Shown here one piece after another: positions 48,401 through 56,903 of a stretch of 64,000 nt of DNA. This stretch comes from Macrostomum hystrix (taxonomy: Eukaryota; Platyhelminthes; Macrostomidae). The first letter of the stretch is position 1, and the number at the start of each line of letters is the position of its first letter. The notes below the pieces were generated by a model. The model saw only the letters and a program-made list of their open reading frames with translations, was not told the origin of the DNA and did not search any database. The DNA lies in NCBI GenBank assembly GCA_950097015.1, contig CATNEN010000038.1:29356501-29420500 (forward strand). The letters run 5' to 3'. The position numbers were made by a program, and so were the translations under genes.

Positions 48401-50196
48401 ACAGGTAGAGACTGGGGTGAGGCAGGTAGAGATTGGGGTGAGACAGGTAGAGATTGGGGTGAGACAGGGAGAGATTGGGGTGAGACAGGTAGAGACTGGG
48501 GTGAGACAGGTAGAGACTTGGGTGAGACAGGTAGAGATTGGGGTGAGACAAGTAGAGATTGGGGTGAGACAGATAGAGACTGGGGTGAGACAGGTAGAGA
48601 TTGGGTTGAGACAGGTAGAGATTGGGTTGAGACAGGTAGAGATTTGGGTGAGACAAGTAGAGATTTGGGTGAGACAGGTAGAGATTGGGGTGAGACAGGT
48701 AGAGATTGGGGTGAGACAGGTAGAGATTGGGGTGAGACAGGTAGAGATTTGGGTGAGACAGGTAGAGATTGGGTTGAGACAGGTAGAGATTGGGTTGAGA
48801 CAGGTAGAGACTGGGGTGTGGCAAATATTGGACTAGGGTCGAGATAGGTGTTCACAGGTAAAATTCCAAGTCAAAAACAATTTCAGCGCATGAAAGTACC
48901 GCTAACTGAGATGGAGCTGCTGCGAGTCACTCAACGAATCGATCCTAAGAAGACTGGAAAAATCAGTTACCAGTAAGTAGTGAGTTTGGACTTGATCTGT
49001 GTATTTTTGCCGTGGATTCCCCTCCCAAAGGGACTTCCCGTGGATTCCCCCCAAATGGATTTCCCGAATGAAGTCGTGGATTTCGTAGGTTAAGTAATGA
49101 ATTCCCTGCCTTGGATTTCCCAAATAAATTCGTGGATTCCCCTAAAGGTATTTCCTAGACGAAGTCGTGGATTCCCCCAATGGATTCGCGACATGCATTC
49201 AGTGATTCACCCAGCTTCCTTATCTCCAACCCGCGCCAGAATGCTCGCCAAAGGGCTTCGGAGCCTTCGGGTGCAACTCCGAGACGACGAGAAGAAGCGC
49301 GCTGCTCAAGAGAAGCGCGAACAGGCCGACCAGAAGCGGCTGCTGGACCAGGTCGGCGAGCTGAGCCTTGACGCTGCCACGCAGGAGGCCGCAGCGGCAG
49401 CGAAGCGTCGGCGCAGTCTGGCGGCCAGGGCGCTGGACAACAGCCTGCGGAGCGGCTTCGCTCCGACTCCACTAGGCATCACGGAGCGAATTTTTCGATC
49501 ACCGTCGCCGTTAAGCGGCGGCTCGGTGGCGGCTTATTATTTCTTTAGCGAAAGCCGGCAGCAACAACAGCAGCAGCAGCAGCTGGTTAGTGTAGCGCTA
49601 AGAAAATTATATTTGTTAAGCGTTGGACACTGAAGATTCCTGAAGAATGACTGAAGATTCCTGAAGAATGACTGAAGATTCCTGAAGAATGACTGAAGAT
49701 TCCTGAAGAATGACTGAAGATTCCTGAAGAATGACTGAAGATTTCTGAAGAATGACTGAAGATTCCTGAAGAATGACTGAAGATTCCTGAAGAATGGCTG
49801 AAGATTCCTAAAGAATGACTGAAGATTCCTGAAAAATGACGGAATAATTCTGAAGAGTGGCTGATAGCTGAAGTACACTTGAAGTTTCAAGACTGAATGC
49901 CTGAAGGAGGCCTGAAATCGTTGAGTATTTTTTCTCCAAAAAACCTATAGTCCGATCGAAGGACGCCGTCGTCAACCACGGGTACATCCAGGGGCGCCTC
50001 AAGGCAAGTCAGCCTGCCGCCAATCAGCGCCGGCGGAGCGCCCAGCTCGGCGTCAAGGCCGTCAACCAGGCGCAGGCGCGGGCGACGCGACACTGTCGCC
50101 GGAGGGGCTGGCGAGACGGATCTCGACGGCGATGACGACGAGTTGGCGCCGAATAGGGACTACAAGGCGCCGACAGCTGTGACTTTCACTGATTAG
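39476..50196 (+). CDS. LRRC74: LRRC74-like leucine-rich repeat protein, nine exons
   Basis: Exons 39476-39635, 41265-41563, 44825-44968, 45351-45518, 47152-47557, 47889-48025, 48887-48972, 49240-49585 and 49951-50196; all are GT-AG and in phase, 663 aa. After a basic, Ser-rich N-terminus come ribonuclease-inhibitor-type LRRs: SLNLQFMNLGPKHVQVICEA, SLDLRSNGIDSATAARIADL, LELDLSDNNLGDADAKALAN, ELDLSWNHIRGKGGIALARS, SLDLSWNGLGYEGCIALEEA and LDITANRINWEGAQLIAKGL. Exons 6-7 resemble a degenerate EF-hand pair (LYRMIDKENKQFC, RIDPKKTGKISYQ). Exon 8 is a charged helix ending in polyGln; exon 9 is basic then acidic. LRRC74A/B are poorly characterised cytoplasmic LRR proteins of about 390-490 aa, so this one is long. 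A NOD-related or tropomodulin-like LRR protein is the alternative. AATAAA at 50317 may be its poly(A) signal. Confidence 0.88.
39705..40178. repeat. Minisatellite, 30-bp unit, about 16 copies
   Basis: Units contain CACTCATGACGGGAAGTCTT then GGTCATGACA. In LRRC74 intron 1; frames are open on both strands because of the period. Confidence 0.95.
40495..41195 (+). repeat. Dispersed repeat family C, long copy, with family B edge
   Basis: The left edge (40495-40560) shares CAGTCTGTGGA and AGCTAATGCTAGTA with family B. The body has CCCAAAATATTCGACCAATC, shared in variant form with 45545-45570, ATCGTTGAATATCTCGAC, and CATTCGGTTTGGGAGCTATC, shared with 23860-24170 and 46040-46070. In LRRC74 intron 1, ending about 70 bp before exon 2. 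Confidence 0.6.
41690..42490. repeat. Compound minisatellite GAGATGAGAC...
   Basis: Units of about 14-17 bp (GAGATGAGACGGGATA, GAGATGATACACGG) combine into superunits of about 45 and 150 bp. First array of LRRC74 intron 2. Confidence 0.93.
42491..43135. other. Intron spacer
   Basis: Between the two arrays of LRRC74 intron 2. Nothing is recognised. Confidence 0.5.
43136..44640. repeat. 12/24-bp compound minisatellite, about 1.5 kb
   Basis: Built from GAAGGACCGATA (12 bp) and GACCAACTGATGAACCGATA plus GAAG (24 bp). Because 12 and 24 are multiples of three, three minus-strand frames stay open for hundreds of codons. Second array of LRRC74 intron 2. Confidence 0.97.
44969..45350. other. LRRC74 intron 3, no array
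   Basis: At 382 bp this is the only intron longer than about 260 bp in the window where I see neither an array nor a mobile element. AT-rich. Confidence 0.5.
45530..46090 (+). repeat. Dispersed repeat family C, split by an internal array
   Basis: The left part (CTCCCAAAATATCCAACCAA) and right part (TCGGTCATTCAGTTTGGGTG, GGTGAAGTAGGCAGCGGGCA) match the 40565-41195 copy. Between them lies the 26-bp array at 45606-45955. Confidence 0.65.
45606..45955. repeat. Minisatellite, 26-bp unit, about 13 copies
   Basis: Units contain GAAACAACTTCCAGAATATA. The reverse complement, ATTCTGGAAGTTGTTTC, is an internal word of family C repeats at 15337 and 24090, so the array is an amplified piece of the surrounding repeat. 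Confidence 0.95.
46088..47070. mobile_element. Foldback element with 27-bp inverted ends
   Basis: Bases 46088-46114 and the reverse complement of 47044-47070 match at 24 of 27 positions, sharing TAACTCCGACATT/CAACTCCGACATT. The interior is rich in short inverted words such as CGATTTTCATC and GATGAAAATCG. No transposase is present. It lies in LRRC74 intron 4 beside a family C copy. Confidence 0.6.
47575..47850. repeat. Compound minisatellite GTAGACAGTAGGG...
   Basis: Short units (GGTAGAGAGTGGAGTAGACA) grade into a roughly 40-bp unit repeated at the right end. Fills LRRC74 intron 5. It contains GTAGACAGT, as do the arrays at 821-2294 and (reverse strand) 12385-13083. Confidence 0.93.
48078..48830. 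repeat. Minisatellite, 21-bp unit, about 36 copies
   Basis: Units contain GAGATTGGGGTGAGACAGGT. Fills LRRC74 intron 6. A 21-bp period without stops keeps two frames on each strand open for 250 or more codons. Confidence 0.97.
49632..49862. repeat. Minisatellite, 21-bp unit, about 11 copies
   Basis: Units contain CTGAAGATTCCTGAAGAATG. Fills LRRC74 intron 8. Confidence 0.96.
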
Positions 50197-50316
50197 ACAT
50201 TTAGACTCAAACGGAATCAAACCGTTTGTTTTTAGCTCGAAAAGTACAACTAGCCTAGCCTAAAAAGTGCTTAAAAGTACAAACAGCTAAATCGCGATTC
50301 AAAAGGTATAGAATAG

Positions 50317-50328
50317 AATAAAAATAAA
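50317..50328 (+). promoter_or_regulatory. Putative LRRC74 poly(A) signal
   Basis: Two adjacent AATAAA hexamers about 120 nt after the LRRC74 stop codon and just before a SINE. Confidence 0.5.
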
Positions 50329-50344
50329 ATAACTCTTAAAATGT

Positions 50345-50705
50345 ACATAGCAAAAACATTAGCAGCTGTGTGCAATGGCACACCATTTGGTGGCACTAGA
50401 CCCGCAGCCAGCGAGGAAACGATTCTGCCTATTCTGCTGACTTCTGAGCACACACGCACACAGATACTGTACGCAGGCACACACTTACTCAGGTGTGTAC
50501 ATCTGCCTGCCTTTCTCATCGTCAGGCAGTGTACACTGTCACTGCCTTGAAGGTTGGCCCTCAGGGGAGTTAAATGGCACGACAAGCCCCCAAGCCTTCT
50601 CTCCGCGTCTGCGCCCCAAATGAATTTTGCCTCACCGAGGAATCGAGCTCAGGGACCTTGGTGCGAGAGGAAAACGCATTAACCGCTCTGCCACTCACCC
50701 CCATG
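50345..50705 (-). mobile_element. tRNA-derived SINE, family A, full-length
   Basis: Read on the minus strand: head GGGGGTGAGTGGCAGAGCGG (A box), GAGCTCGATTCCTC (B box), the conserved body and the CGCTGGCTGCGGGTCTAGTG end region. The most complete copy, used as reference for the others. Located between the convergent LRRC74 and ATF4 genes. Confidence 0.88.
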
Positions 50706-51532
50706 AAATTGTACCAAGTTTAAGTCGCTGCTAATATGCGTCCAGACATCGGAAATGTCTCGTTTAATAACAAAATTCTTGGTCTTCCGGGTTAGATTAG
50801 TCGGAAGTTTTCAACAAAAGTTTCCTTTTTTGGGATTAGTTTAAGTTTATTCAACCGATTATCGATTTCTACAAGAGACACAAAGTACAATCACGTGATG
50901 CGAGAGAGTACATTTTCTTGTACAGCAGCTACCGTAATCATAGGATCACACAACTTCTATTCTGGCTCATCGTTCCACATAGCATGACAAATTGAGTTGC
51001 CTATGGCTTACTTTCTCGTGTGAATTCAAACGCTTGGCCACAGAATTCCATGGGCCGTTCCGTTTTGCATGACCACTGTTCCACATGGCGCGACAAAAGC
51101 TACACTAGCTAGCAACACAATTTTTTCTACGCTCATACGACTGAAAAAAACGGGCAAGGCTTAAAAGATCAAAACGACTTGAGTTGTTCTGGCTTTGTTT
51201 AATCAAGGAGATTGAAAATCGCAAAAAATATTTTATTTGTAGTCACTAATGGCAAATAATCACTTAAGCTTATTATACATAAAAAACTAAACTAATTACT
51301 TATAATAGTAAGTGCTCGCGTTTCAAAAGATGTTAAAATAGTAGTTAAATAAATATTTTAGTAGATAAATTAAAACAAAAAACAGGACAAAAAATAGATT
51401 CGAGTTTAACTACGGATAGAATCTAAATATATAGAAATCAAAATCAACCCTGTTATGCTGTATAGCTGTTAAGTACGTGGACAAAGTACTGATTTCACAA
51501 CTTGGTGACACTAAAGCACTAGTTTATTAAGC
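50706..51532. other. Convergent intergenic region LRRC74/ATF4
   Basis: AT-rich; no ORF or array is recognised. It presumably holds the 3' UTR of ATF4 at its right end. Confidence 0.5.
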
Positions 51533-51538
51533 TCCAGG
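51533..51538 (-). promoter_or_regulatory. Putative ATF4 poly(A) signal
   Basis: AATAAA on the minus strand about 90 nt after the ATF4 stop codon. Confidence 0.45.
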
Positions 51539-51628
51539 ACACAAGGCTAAGAATTCTAAATCTCTGGTTTAACGATTCAGATTAACGACAAAGGAGAAAA
51601 ACGACAGTTTAACGATAAGAATACAATT

Positions 51629-53283
51629 TTATAGACGCTTAACGATCATCAACAGCTTGCGCTTAGTGTTACTACTAGCAGTAGTAGCGGCAACAAAGCC
51701 ACCCTCGGCACCGACAATCAGAGGCGGAGAAGCCGACGGGATGGAACACTCTGAACACTTCAGCTTCGACTTGTTCGACGCGTTGAATCGGCGAGATTTG
51801 TCCACAGCGGTGCGGCACAGGTCCAGGAGGAATTTGAGTTCGTTCTCAGCCGAGGCGACATCCGCCTCCAGTTTGCTGTTAACTGACTGCAGCTGCGAGT
51901 GCAACGCGTTGGCCAGCGAATTACTGCGACGCTGCTTGACCCGGTACCTGTGGGATCAGTGGGAGATCAATCTGAGGATCTGGGATCAGTGGGAGATCAA
52001 TCTGAGGATCTGGGATCAGTGGGAGATCAATCTGAGGATCTGGGATCAGTGGGAGATCAATCTGAGGATCTGGGATCAGTGGGAACTCAATCTGAGGATC
52101 TGGGATCAGTGGGAGATCAATCTGAGGATCTGGGATCAGTGGGAACTCAATCTGAGGATCTGGGATCAGTGGGAGATCAATCTGAGGATCTGGGATCAGT
52201 GGGAACTCAATCTGAGGATCTGGGATCAGTGGGAGATCAATCTGAGGATCTGGGATCAGTGGGAGATCAATCTGAGGATCTGGGATCAGTGGGAGATCAA
52301 TCTGAGGATCTGGGATCAGTGGGAACTCAATCTGAGGATCTGGGATCAGTGGGAGATAAATCTGAGGATCTGGGATCAGTGGGAGATCAATCTGAGGATC
52401 TGGGATCAGTGGGAGATCAATCTGAGGATCTGGGATCAGTGGGAACTCAATCTGAGGATCTGGGATCAGTGGGAGATCAATCTGAGGATCTGGGATCAGT
52501 GGGAACTCAATCTGAGGATCTGGGATCAGTGGGAGATCAATCTGAGGATCTGGGATCAGTGGGAGATCAATCTGAGGACCTGGGATCAGTGGGAACTCAA
52601 TATGAGGATCTGAGGCGAGTTGGGAGTGAATCGGAGAATAAGAGTGGAACCGATTTGAAGTTAGGGAATGGGAATAAAATAGTACTCAAGTGGGATAGTT
52701 TTGGCTGCTCTCCCAACCTGAACGCGGCCTCGCGGTTAGCCTCGGATTTGTTTTTCTTCTGTCGACTACGGCGACCGCCACGCCATGTCGACAGCAGCTG
52801 AGCCGAGTCAACAGACGATTGAGCTCCCAGAGTCGCAGAAGATTTCATTGACACAGAATCGTAATCCTCAAACAAGTCGTCGACACAATCGTCCTCGACC
52901 ACCACTTCCTCGACAACAACTTCCTCGACGGGAGCGGTCGCATCTGATGGCAGGAATGATTCAACCGCGAGCAGCTCCTGGAGCGGATCATCGTCAGCGG
53001 GCTCCACTACAAAGTTGTCGCTTGAGTCGATAGCGACAGCTCCGTCGGAACTAAACGAAGCCAGGCAGTCAGCGTCGAAATCAACTCCCGGATCGAAGGA
53101 GTTGAAACACGCGTCATCACTCAGGGTGTCTGTCAGCCATACAGAAGCTGACGACAGCAGTGCCTCATCAGTCGGAAAGTCGGTAGAGTCGCATGAGCGA
53201 CGCTGGATAAAAAACTCCAACAAGTCTGTTGTCGACGACGCAGAGATGTCGCCGAGAACAATGGAAGCCATGTTGGTTGCCAT
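51629..53283 (-). CDS. ATF4: ATF4-type bZIP transcription factor, two exons
   Basis: Exons 53283-52718 and 51947-51629; junction TTCAG|GTTGGG...CCACAG|GTACCG, phase 2, 294 aa. ATF4 is the nuclear bZIP effector of the integrated stress response. The N-terminal part is acidic and Ser-rich (activation region, with EEVVVEEVVVEDDCVDDLFE near residues 120-140). The DNA-binding basic region spans the intron: KKNKSEANREAAF joined to RYRVKQRRSNS, matching the N-x-x-A-A-x-R-Y-R-x-K-x-R pattern of ATF4/ATF5. The zipper follows (SLANALHSQLQSVNSKLEAD, ELKFLLDL). The tail is unconserved. The mRNA leader has a four-codon uORF and an overlapping uORF as in vertebrate ATF4, which strongly supports the assignment. 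ATF5 or a generic CREB-like factor is less likely. No DSGxxxS degron is seen. The 769-bp intron is largely minisatellite. Confidence 0.88.
51950..52615. repeat. Minisatellite, 30-bp unit, 22 copies
   Basis: Units contain GATCTGGGATCAGTGGGAGA (or GGGAACTCAA variants), very homogeneous. On the ATF4 sense strand each unit reads CCCACTGATCCCAG, and the last partial unit forms the ATF4 3' splice site. Confidence 0.98.
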
Positions 53284-53371
53284 GGTTACAGTCGGTGCTG
53301 GTTAACAAATAGTGGAACGACGCGTGGTGCTTGCGGTTAAATTGTTGAGGATCAACAGTTAGTAGGGCCAT
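53168..53371 (-). promoter_or_regulatory. ATF4 uORF2, 67 codons, overlapping the main start
   Basis: ATG at 53371 in strong context (A at -3, G at +4), stop at 53168. It runs 116 nt into the ATF4 coding region in another frame, so translating it prevents initiation at 53283. This is the inhibitory uORF of the ATF4 delayed-reinitiation switch. In mammals the equivalent is 59 codons and also overlaps the start out of frame. The peptide itself is probably not functional. Confidence 0.8.
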
Positions 53372-53455
53372 GATGGCTAATTAGCAGAAGCTGCAGAATT
53401 GGCTTGTCAAATTTGTAACAAACTGGCCTGGCGGGGCGCAGCGGAGTAGCTGGAG

Positions 53456-53470
53456 CTACTGGCGATTCAT
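53456..53470 (-). promoter_or_regulatory. ATF4 uORF1, four codons
   Basis: ATG AAT CGC CAG TAG. The gap from its stop to the uORF2 ATG is 84 nt with no other ATG, close to the mammalian arrangement (a three-codon uORF1 and a gap just under 90 nt). It would serve as the positive reinitiation element. A further 18-codon frame ending in TGA overlaps this ATG, and would matter only if the transcript starts upstream of about 53526. Confidence 0.75.
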
Positions 53471-53619
53471 CTCTCTAGCAGAGCTGCGAATGCGAGGGTC
53501 GGGGCGAGTGATGATGAGAGCATAGTTGACACTCGAGCAATTGTAATTCCGGGTGATGCTTTATGGAATGCCTAATTCTAAGAAATCCTAATTAACGGAA
53601 ATTCAGATAAAAAACGCTG

Positions 53620-53862
53620 ATTAAAAAACACAGAACACGATTCAAAGAAAACTCGATTCACAGAAATCCTGATTCACAGAAATCCTGATTTATTGAAATC
53701 CCGATTTACAGAAATCCTTACTTAATGAAATCCCGATTCACAGAAATCCTGATTAAATGAAATCCTGATTTACAGAAATCCCGATTCACAGAAATCCCGA
53801 TTTACAGAAATCTCGATTCACAGAAATCGCGATTCACTGAAATCCATATTCACAGCAGTTAA
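53620..53862. repeat. Minisatellite, about 15-bp unit
   Basis: Units GATTCACAGAAATCC / GATTTACAGAAATCC, partly degenerate, in the ATF4 5' flank. Confidence 0.9.
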
Positions 53863-54379
53863 CATTGTCAAGACAATCTTAAAGTTTCATGAGCTTTAAA
53901 TAAAATGTCGAAAGGGAAAGATAAATAACATGAAAATGATCAATTTACTTTAAATAATCAATTACTTGTTAAGAAGTCAATAATCTTTATTAAATCTTGC
54001 AAAAGTCTCTGTAAAAAGATTATTTTTACGGGTGCAAAAATTTACAGTACTGTGAATCAATAAACTGTGAACATGTTGGTTTGTTTAAATTAACATTTTT
54101 TCCAATTATGAAGCTAAATTATACTCTAGAAGGTACTCAAATAAAATTTAGGGAAATTAGCACCGTTGACATCGAAGTTAATTTTTCCTGCATTTTAAGA
54201 AAGTGCATAAAACTAGTTAAACCATTGATCGAATCGGATCATGCCACATGACAAAATATATGCCTACTGAAGGCTTAATTGATTCAACAAACATGCTTAA
54301 CAATTGAAATCAATAAGGTACTATCTCTTTAACCAGCTTTTAGAAATGGTCGAGTGAAAACCTAAAATAGTTAATCAAC
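53863..54379. other. AT-rich intergenic stretch
   Basis: Between ATF4 upstream sequence and the VPS26C 3' flank. Nothing is recognised. Confidence 0.5.
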
Positions 54380-54700
54380 TTTGAATAGGTCCAGTTGGAC
54401 TTTGAATAGGCCCAGTTGGACTTTGAATAGGTCCAGTTGGACTTTGAATAGGTCCAGTTGGACTTTGAATAGGTCCAGTTGGACTTTGAATAGGTCCAGT
54501 TAGACTTTGAATAGGTCCAGTTGGACTTTGAATAGGTCCAGTTGGACTTTGAATAGGTCCAGTTGGACTTTGAATAGGTCCAGTTGGACTTTGAATAGGT
54601 CCAGTTGGACGTTGAATAGGTCCAGTTGGACTTTGAATAGGTCCAGTTGGACTTTGAATAGGTCCAGTTGGACTTTGAATAGGTCCAGTTGGACTTTTAC
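54380..54700. repeat. Minisatellite, 21-bp unit, about 15 copies
   Basis: Units contain TTGGACTTTGAATAGGTCCA, nearly identical throughout. Each unit contains the short inverted pair TGGAC/GTCCA. In the 3' flank of VPS26C. Confidence 0.97.
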
Positions 54701-54859
54701 TAAGATGCAATGTGTCATATTATTTGATTCTGGTTAGAATTATTGTATAGGAACAGTATTATTATTTTAGACGGAAAATGTAAACAGATTGCGCAATAGA
54801 TAGGTTATAGTTTTTGTAGGACTGCACAAGTCTTTTCCAGCCTAGTCTCTGAAATTCAG

Positions 54860-55765
54860 TTAAAATCGAGCAACTCGCATTGGAATATTCTCCGAAACTA
54901 GATAATCGTCTTGAAAGACCACAACAATGTTGACTTCGAAATCGACGCGAAAATTGGTAGCGGCAATGCTCGGACAGGTGAAAAGACGCGGCAGCACCAT
55001 GTACAGCGGGATTGTAACACCTCTTGGTGCGTCGCCGTCAGCCACCTGAATATTTTGAATCTCTGTTGTCTCCTTTGCGTAGCCTTCCAAACAGCCGCAG
55101 GTTTCAACGCGCACTAATTGAAGCTCCACACTTTTGATTTTCGTGGCGCATTGTTCGATAACAATTTCGCCAGTTAAAGGCTCGGACATTGTTATCTGGC
55201 TAGATGCCAGTTTACCTGTGACACGAAATTTCGGCAGACTAGCTTTATTCTGAACGTTGACCACACTATCCGGACTAATAGCAAAGCTGACAGGTGTCAG
55301 TGTGCGAGGTTCGCCAGCGTTCTTCGAATTGTATTCGACAAGAAATTCGCAGCTCTTGCTGAGGTCTTTGTTTAATAGCGAGCGTTTCATATCCAATTGC
55401 AGATTGTACTGAATGTTGATAAACACGCCGTGATAGGTCTCATAAAGCACCTTATTACCCTTGGATTTGAATGGGATTTCAAATGGGATCTCGGTTTGAC
55501 CGGCTGGGAATTTTCCAGGCTTTGCCAATTCCAAACTGGCACTAATCAGTGGAATAGGCTTGATGCTATTGTAGAAGGCTTCAAATACGCCAACATTCTT
55601 AGAGCTCAGCTGCATACTAACAGTACCATTTAGGCTCAGAGTTAGGCCATTGTGACCGCAATCCTGTTTGCAACGAATGACAGCCAGGCCAGAGACTGTG
55701 TCGCCATCTGTGTAGGTCTTATTAATGCGTTTGAGGCGAATATCCAAAGTTGCGGCCATGACCAT
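54860..55765 (-). CDS. VPS26C: VPS26C (DSCR3), retriever complex subunit
   Basis: Single exon, 301 aa (299 if translation starts at the third codon, which fits the human start better); the human protein is 297 aa. VPS26C is the arrestin-fold subunit of retriever (VPS35L-VPS26C-VPS29), which with the CCC complex forms Commander and recycles integrins and other cargo from endosomes. Near-identical landmarks across the length: SVGVFEAFYNS-like NVGVFEAFYNSIKPIP, KPGKFPAGQTEIPFE, GNKVLYETYHGVF, NIQYNLQLDMKRSLL, VELQLVRVETCGC, TEIQNIQVADGD and PRLFTCPS. An acceptor (TTATTGCAG) lies 17-18 nt upstream of the ATG, so the leader is probably spliced there. Codons and length look intact. Paralogues VPS26A/B are excluded by the CGC.EGYAKE segment. 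Confidence 0.96.
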   Translation of the reverse strand: MVMAATLDIRLKRINKTYTDGDTVSGLAVIRCKQDCGHNGLTLSLNGTVSMQLSSKNVGVFEAFYNSIKPIPLISASLELAKPGKFPAGQTEIPFEIPFKSKGNKVLYETYHGVFINIQYNLQLDMKRSLLNKDLSKSCEFLVEYNSKNAGEPRTLTPVSFAISPDSVVNVQNKASLPKFRVTGKLASSQITMSEPLTGEIVIEQCATKIKSVELQLVRVETCGCLEGYAKETTEIQNIQVADGDAPRGVTIPLYMVLPRLFTCPSIAATNFRVDFEVNIVVVFQDDYLVSENIPMRVARF

Positions 55766-55819
55766 TGGTTTAAAGTAGAAATCTGCAATAAATTAACAAA
55801 AGAGAGATCATCAGTTCGT

Positions 55820-56205
55820 TGAAGGGGAGGGGGTCAGTGGTAGAGGGCTTAACGAGTTTGCCTCCTTGCACCAAGTTTGCCTGAGCTCGATTCCACGGCA
55901 AGGACATATTCGTTTGGGGCGCAGCCGCGGAGAGAAGGCTTGGAGGCTTGTCGTGCAGTTTACGCCCTTGAGAGCCAGCCTTTAAGGCACAGTGAGATTG
56001 TACACTGCCTGACGATGAGAAAGTCAGGGCAGATGTACACACCTGTGTTAGCGTGTGCCTGCGTACAGGATGTGTGTGCTCGAGTCAGGAGTCAGCGAAA
56101 TGGGCAGAATTGCCTACTCACTGGCTGCGGGTATAGTGTCACTAAATTCTGTGCCATTGCACTCAGCCCTGCTGCCATTATTATTATCATTATTATGCTG
56201 GATGC
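55820..56205 (+). mobile_element. tRNA-derived SINE, family A, near full-length
   Basis: Head GGGGTCAGTGGTAGAGGGCT, B box GAGCTCGATTCCAC, body and terminal TTATTATCATTATTATG tail. Immediately upstream of VPS26C, probably in its 5' leader or promoter. Confidence 0.85.
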
Positions 56206-56859
56206 CATTTTCACAGCTTGATTTTGTTTGATTTGAATGTCTTGATTACAGACAAATTTTTACTCACGTCTAACCACTGGACAATAAGCTCCCGTAAAAG
56301 GGGGGGCGAAATTGCTAGTCCTTACTACTAAAAGCTCAAGTACTGATAATTTCAGCTCTGGACGATATGGACTTCTAATGGACTATAAGTTATCGAAAGA
56401 GGGGGCAAACATTGCTAGTCCTTACTACAAAGAAAATAAAATTGCAAATAAATTTAACGATAAAAAAATTGCATTGAAGTACACTCGGTTTATTAGTGAA
56501 ATACTATCATTCTATAGCCATTAATAGCTCGTAAATAAATGCCGAGAAACAAACCGTTTTCTTAAAATGAGGAAAACGAAACAGTTACCAAGACTGCGCG
56601 CTGCTTACAAGTCTAATCAACAAGTTAATCAATCAATCAATGATTGACATTGATAAGTGCAAAAATATTTGCTAATGTAGCTAGAGGCTACATTAATTTG
56701 GGGCAGATATGACACAACAGTGTGTGCATAAACCTGCTTAAGAGTCAGCGAAAGGATCAGAATTATATAAAAAATAATGTACCACTGGCCACAGCTCTAC
56801 ATGCGAATTTCATTATTTATTTGTCTCACTAACAAATATAGATACGAAGCATATTTAAG
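56206..56859. other. Spacer VPS26C/GTF2H2
   Basis: AT-rich. A short duplicated word (GGGGGCAAACATTGCTAGTC and a near copy about 100 bp earlier) is the only structure noticed. Contains the 3' UTR of GTF2H2. Confidence 0.5.
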
Positions 56860-56867
56860 CTATTTAT

Positions 56868-56903
<36 letters not shown>

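Noticed and set aside
48057-48855. Four 250-codon ORFs on both strands
   Set aside because: A 21-bp intronic array without stops in its unit; intron borders at 48026 and 48886 are well supported.
51657-52801. 300-codon plus-strand ORFs opposite ATF4
   Set aside because: They are antisense readings of the ATF4 exons and its 30-bp array.
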